A program made the position numbers and the translations under genes. Positions 58,819 through 64,000 of a DNA stretch of 64,000 nt are shown piece by piece (the first letter of the stretch is position 1; each line of letters begins with the position of its first letter). The DNA is from Copromyces sp. CBS 386.78 (Eukaryota; Ascomycota; Sordariomycetes; Sordariales; Sordariaceae), in the NCBI GenBank assembly GCA_030685235.1, contig MU839129.1:186001-250000 (forward strand). Reading direction: 5' to 3'. Below the pieces are notes generated by a model that had not been told where the DNA came from, did no database searches, and saw only the letters and a list, made by a program, of their open reading frames with translations.

Positions 58819-60766
58819 GGCGATGGAGTTGGATGACCGGATTTGATTCTTCTAACTGTGTGTGTGTACTATGGGCACGATGTTTCTCGAGGCAAGCTGT
58901 ACGGTTCGGCGACGGGAGGACTGGAAGATGGCGATGGATGAATGAATGAATGAATGAATGGACGGAAATGGATTCGCGATGTTGATTGCGGCTGCTGGGA
59001 ACTTTGGTCTTTCAGCGCCTCCAGCCGTGGTTGTCGTCTCCTGTTACCGAGGCATGGGTGTCGCTATGGGTGCTGTTGGTCTGAGCTTTTTCAGCTGGAC
59101 TTCAGCGGTAGGCTCAGGGGTTGAATGCAGAGACCCACTTTATCCACCTCCCCGGCAAAGGCCGAGCCCACTGACCATCCACTGGACATGCGGCCAGGCG
59201 GGACCGACGGGGACTGTGGGTGGGGACAGCCAACATCACGGTCGCGACTTCTCGACGTGAAGTCAGAAAGTAGCTGGAAACAGCCTTGAAAGACGAGGCT
59301 GGATAATTCGATATTGGAACATCGCAATACTTTTTCTTTCCCTATTTTCCGTAAATTCTTATCGAGTCCTGATACCCACCACCGATCGAGTTTCTCCAAC
59401 CCAAGTGGAACGTTTCCGCAATCCTTTCGATTTGCTATCACCGCGAGACGCTCTCACTCCGACTTGGAGCTTTACGACTCCGCCAATCCTCTGTCACATC
59501 CTCTACATAGAACCCAGACCCCTCGCCACTACCATCACAATAGGTAGCGTTGCTACGGCTTGAGATAGGATACGCCAACAAAGACATCGCTAGCCGTTCC
59601 CAAAAACCAACCTCCTGGAGAGAGAATCGCCACCCTCATCCCCAACACTTGATTTCGGAAAGTAGTCAACGGGGCCAACAGATCTCAGGCCTTATATCCT
59701 TCCGTCTGACTCCTCTTTGGTTGTCACTCGGCTGTGTGTCTTGATAACTGATCGTAAGTACCGTGAAACGTTCATTCAAGCGACGTGTTGCTGTAGGTGT
59801 TTGTCTCTTTTCGTATCGATAATGGGATTGGAAGTCGAGCCGAGGGAGGGTCGAGGATGAAGATGAGGACGAAAGCGATATCTTCGCTGGAATATTTGGT
59901 CAACACGGCAGTCAAAAAAGGGGGTGTATGATGGTGTTTTATCGAAAACAAGCAAAGGGAGCACCCAAGAAACGATCGAGATGTCGCAAACGACACAATA
60001 AAGACTGTGGTTCCGACAAGGTTTCCCGACCTGTTTCCATCCAACGAGACGACACGCTGGAGTCATCCTTGTGAAACCGACAGTTTGGTTCTGGCCCAAT
60101 GTCAGGGCAACTCCGATGCGCCTTGTCCGCAAAACGGCAAAAGGGGCCAAGAGGAAGCAAAGAAGAAGCGAGGCGACGTCAATATCCGTCTTAGTCGTGC
60201 TTGCTGCACAGTCATGTTGCATGGCAAGGCCTTATCAACCCGAATCACAACGGCGGCACCACCACCACGACCAACAATAACAACCAAAAACCGAAGGGAG
60301 GGGGCTTTGGCCAGACGGGACCTCACTTCAACCCATGCAAGCAACACCCAACAACACTTCGCCAAAGACACAAACACCAAACCGCCAACTTTCACATCCC
60401 ACCTCCTTCGCCAGCCAAAAAAAAGTCTTCCCAGCTTCGCCTCTCTACCATATCAGCATCTCACAGCGACACACAACCATCAAAGAATATAAAAGAACCA
60501 ACGGCGAGTTCGACAAGGCTTCACCTCCAAAGCTCTTCCCGGCTTGTCGAACGTCACCCGGGCCAGTTCAAACAAACACCTGACAACCTTCGCCGAAACA
60601 TTACCAAAAATCGCCAGCACCAGCCATTGGCCACATCGTCTCGTCTTGCCTCGACCCATCTCATTTGCTCGTGTCCCTCGGCCGCATATGATACTCTCTT
60701 CTACAACACCATCCCTTCCGAATATTCTACCTTTACCAGATAGCCCATACCTCAACACCAGCAGTC
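58819..60766. other. divergent intergenic, PEX33 / Ies2
   Basis: No gene is recognised in about 1.9 kb. A (TGAA)n repeat lies at about 58939-58960. The Ies2-proximal 450 bases are CA-rich, a likely leader. Open frames near 60007-60743 are shadows of this C/A bias. Confidence 0.5.
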
Positions 60767-62111
60767 ATGTCTTCACGTCCGCGCCGCTCAGCGGCCCAGC
60801 GCGCTACCGCTTTGATTACTGACCTAATCCATTCCGATAGAGTCACGCCTGAGCGCACCATGTCATCATCCCGATCAACCACTGGGCGCCGCCCGCCTTC
60901 GTCTCCGGCTAGCAGCCGGAGTGACGCCAACGGCCACAACATGTTGACCGTTAAGGTACCGTCCAACAAGCTACGAGAGGCCACAAGCGGCCATTCCAGC
61001 TCCGGCATTGCGGCTAGCAGGCGTAACAGGCCAGGAGCCAAGAAGAGCTACGTTGTTGAGAGCAGTGAGGACGAGGACGAGGAGATGGAGGAGGAGGACG
61101 ATGATGAGGAAGTAGAAGAGGCGGATGAGATTGAAGTTAGTAACAATGCGCCCGTCCTGGATGACGACGAAGATGATGAGGAGGAGGAGGAGGAAGAGGA
61201 CGATGAAGACGAAGATATGGATGTCGACGAAGATGGCGACGTCGACATGGACGACACACCTGCTCCACCCACCATTACGGTTTCCAAGGCTCAAGCGACG
61301 ACATCACCCAACAAAGCGAAAGCGACAGCAAAGGTGCCTTCTAGCTCCCCGACTACGATCAAGGCCGCACCCAAGACAAATTACTACGATGACGACGACG
61401 ACGATGACGAACTCAGCGAGCTTGAAAGCGAACCCGAGGATCCAGACCTGGAGGACATGGCTGCAGCTGAAGATGATGCGGAGGAAGCCGAGGAGGAAGA
61501 GGACGAAGACATGGATGCCGAGGGCGACGAGATTGAGGTCGCCGAAGATGACGCTGAAGGGGATGAGGTCGAGCTTGATAGCGATGGCGAGGGCGGCGGC
61601 ACGCCGGACATCTCCAAGATGACGGCTCGCCAGCGAGCCAAGGTTGGCGTTGCCTCGCACGAGTACATGAAGCTCTCGGACGAAGTCCAGGCCAAGAAGG
61701 TGTTTACGGCAGAGGAGTTGTCGATGAGAAGAGCCGAGATGGCTCGTCGTAGGAGAAACCTCAGTGAGAAGCGTAACGAGGAGGTGAAGGTATGCAACAT
61801 CTTGATGTTTCTTCCTCATCGACGTGAACTGCATAGTTACTTACTACTCACCGAGCGCGATACAGATGGAAACGATCAACAAACTTCTGAAGAAGCAGGC
61901 GCCCAAGACCAACCGCAAAGCCGCCCTTTTGAACGGCGACGAGACTCCAGGAGGCGATGCCGAGCCGCCCAAGGCTGACCCCACCTTTGTCCGCTGGATC
62001 AACAACAAGTCCGGTAGCAGGATTGCCGTGCCCGAGGATATGGTGGCTGGTCCTGTCGGTCAGGTGTTTACTGGGGGAGTGAAGAGGAAGATGGTTGAGG
62101 AGGTTGCCTGA
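60767..62111 (+). CDS. ies2: INO80 chromatin-remodelling complex subunit Ies2 (PAPA-1-like)
   Basis: Two exons, 60767-61789 and 61866-62111 (donor GTATGC, acceptor ACAG), 422 aa. Ies2 is a subunit of the INO80 remodeller that activates its ATPase on nucleosomes. The conserved PAPA-1 segment runs about 285-360: MTARQRAKVGVASHEYMKLSDEV, KKVFTAEELSMRRAEMARRR, RNLSEKRNEEVKMETINKLLKKQAPK; the splice junction falls inside it and restores it exactly. Upstream are long Asp/Glu runs (about 95-160 and 205-280) typical of the family. The end (FVRWINNKSGSRIAVPEDM) is conserved in filamentous fungi. The first ATG gives an Arg-rich N-terminus. Confidence 0.92.
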
Positions 62112-64000
62112 GGTGGAAGTTGTGCCTGCATGGCTCGTGCATGGTGCTGGGATTGTTTGTTGTCAGTATGTATCATCGAGGGGGGAACTAGGCGCTTGGT
62201 TTTGTTCATCGGGAAGTGGCAAGAAAATGATCACATTGCGAGTTGAGGAAAAGATCTTGGAACACATTGATAGGTATAGGGTTATAGGTTAACAGAATCA
62301 GCAATGATATTTCTCTCACCGGTCGCTACCTCTGGCTTGACTGTCTACTAACAACGCAGACTTGTAAGAGTGATCTACTCGTCAAGACTAGAAGCGGTCA
62401 TCACTGACCCTAGGCTTGCCTATCGGGCCTTGCAGCCTGACAAGTACTACCTGGCCTCGCGAATGGTTATCTACCTTAGTGGTAGCCGCGGGAAACTTGG
62501 AAGACATGGCCATCATGATTGCTTTCATCGATGGCCCCGCACTTCAAACTAAAACTTCGACCCGAAAAAGCCAACGATTGTCGCTTTCCTCACCATACCC
62601 TACCAAACCTTGCACCTTCATTACCGCTTGTTTCATTATTTGCGAATACCAAAATGCGATCCCATCACCGTGTTGGTTGGCTTGCAGAGTCGCTCGCTTC
62701 AACACCTCAGCAACAGCCAGCCACATGGAGCCGTAACCACGGATTTTCTCGTCCAGGTAGAATACTTCCGAAGCTGTTGACTTATTGGACACACAGAATC
62801 TCCGCCGGCAATGATCCAAACATGCCCAGCTCAGTACCTTATGCTGTCTTTTCTTTTCCTTTTTCTTTTTCTTTTCTTCCCTTCGCTTCTCATTTCAGGT
62901 TGTTCCAGTCTGTCAAGATGGCGGACCAGCACCTGGATACGACCGACTCATCTTCGCGACAAAACTTCCCTGTGTCTGTGACATCCTACTCTACCTGTAC
63001 CGATTCCACTCAGCCGCTCTCTTTCCAGGCCATCTCAAGCTGGGAATGGCCTCGTCGTTCCCGCCGGCCGTTTGGCTGCAACAAGCGTTGTGGCTGGTGT
63101 GTGGCTGGTGTGTGGCTGGTGTGTGGCTTGAGCCTCAGCATCAACGACAATCGCGGATCCACGCTAGTTCACACAAGAAATTCCACCATCTGAACTCAAG
63201 CAACATGCACCAAGAACACTCGTATTTCAATCTTCTTTCGGGCTCTTTCAGACTTCTAATATACCTCTATTCAATGATAGAACACTTCAACTGCAACGCA
63301 ATACTCTCCATGTCTCATCTCCCCTATCGTTGCACTGGCCGTCTGGCTCCCCTTCCATCATGATTCTCCATCATGGTGTTTAGCCCTTTATTCTGTACAC
63401 CCTATTGGTCTAAAGTCAATATTACTGCAGTACGATACCATATCGCCATGCCTCGCCTTGCCTTTGCCTTATCACCACTGCACGTCAAGCGAGCTGCAAT
63501 AATATTAAAATACTGTCTCCGGCACCATGCTCGTCCACACGGGCCATGAAGCCTTTCTCCAACCTGTTCTCCTTCTCCACGACCTCTCCAACCCTCTGCA
63601 CATGGGCAGCCCCGATGGTCACCGTCTTCCTCGTTGACGATATTGCGATAACTTCATATCCGGTATTACACTAACATTTCTTGCGGTTAACCACACAGTA
63701 TCCGCATATTTCGATAAACACTCTCAAGACACCCCCGAGAACACCAGACCCCCTCTTCGTTCTGGTCGGTGGGGGAGCAAGCCACACCCGATTGAGCTTG
63801 AGCCAGAGTCCCCCTTCCCCCCAGCCATCTTGACCCTGAGAAATACCGAAAAATACCTTACCTGACCCCCTCTGGTCTTCGCTCGGCCCCACTTTGACTG
63901 GATTCGAGTCCTTCCTGTAGCGACACTCTCGGGCAACGCCCAGCGCCCGAAGCCAGCACCCTTCGCTGGACTGGTGGACGGACCGTTGCAGTCTCAGTCA
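62112..64000. other. right-end region, no gene recognised
   Basis: About 1.9 kb. The plus-strand frame at 62519-63193 lacks family features, and its middle is a pyrimidine/T-rich stretch. Contains an 11-bp tandem repeat at 63091-63128. An exon of a gene beyond the window cannot be excluded near 63670-64000. Confidence 0.45.
63091..63128. repeat. 11-bp tandem repeat, about 3.5 copies
   Basis: Unit TGGCTGGTGTG repeated at 63091, 63102 and 63113 with a partial fourth copy. Non-coding context. Confidence 0.85.

Noticed and set aside
62519..63193. 224-codon plus-strand frame at the right end
   Set aside because: Starts without a proper ATG context, runs through pyrimidine tracts and an 11-bp tandem repeat, and has no family match.

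Overview
The window is eukaryotic nuclear DNA from a filamentous ascomycete, very probably a Neurospora or Sordaria-type Sordariomycete. The evidence is short introns (mostly about 60-150 nt) with GTRNGT donors, CTRAC/CTAAC branch sites and YAG acceptors, C-ending codon preference, CT-rich leaders, telomere-type TTAGGG motifs, an Atg8 of 121 residues, and a Pex14/Pex17 hybrid peroxin of the kind known as PEX33 in Neurospora. No transposon, viral gene, rRNA or tRNA was recognised. Exon structures were assembled by hand from splice signals and reading-frame continuity.

Layout, left to right: a KDM3-like JmjC/AT-hook chromatin protein (-); COQ2 (+); ribosomal protein S23/uS12 with four exons (-); an unrecognised Ala/Gly-rich protein (+); adenylate kinase (+); a Hook-family dynein adaptor with four exons (-); a small I9-type protease inhibitor with a signal peptide (-); proteasome lid subunit Rpn8 (+); a SWIM zinc-finger protein resembling Sws1/ZSWIM7 (-); coproporphyrinogen III oxidase (-); Atg8 with a 5' UTR intron (+); a gene-poor stretch of about 3.2 kb; a Gln-rich LIM-domain-binding co-regulator of the PtaB/Ldb type with six exons (-); a structured RNA locus at 35.3-36.05 kb containing the U14 C/D snoRNA; an HbrB/Bit61-type TORC2 subunit (-); KEOPS subunit Gon7 (+); HOPS subunit Vam6/Vps39 (-); an SPX low-affinity phosphate transporter of the Pho87/90/91 class (+); a Gag1-like protein (-); PEX33 (-); and INO80 subunit Ies2 (+).

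These are mostly conserved housekeeping genes on both strands, separated by 0.3-3.3 kb of intergenic DNA. They are not an operon or metabolic cluster. Several act in trafficking and organelles (Hook, Vps39, Atg8, PEX33), several in chromatin and transcription (JmjC, LDB, Ies2), and others in TOR/phosphate/growth signalling (HbrB, SPX transporter, Gag1-like), but nothing in the sequence shows co-regulation.

The most unusual part is the RNA locus. U14 lies inside an intron of a spliced transcript. A second candidate C/D RNA sits in the preceding intron, in the position that snR190 holds upstream of U14 in budding yeast. The exons themselves join into a 24-codon open reading frame with a good Kozak context. 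Other points worth a second look are the roughly 100-residue insertion that splits the SWIM zinc-binding motif, a probable GC-AG intron in PEX33, and alternative exons for the Hook and Gag1-like genes.
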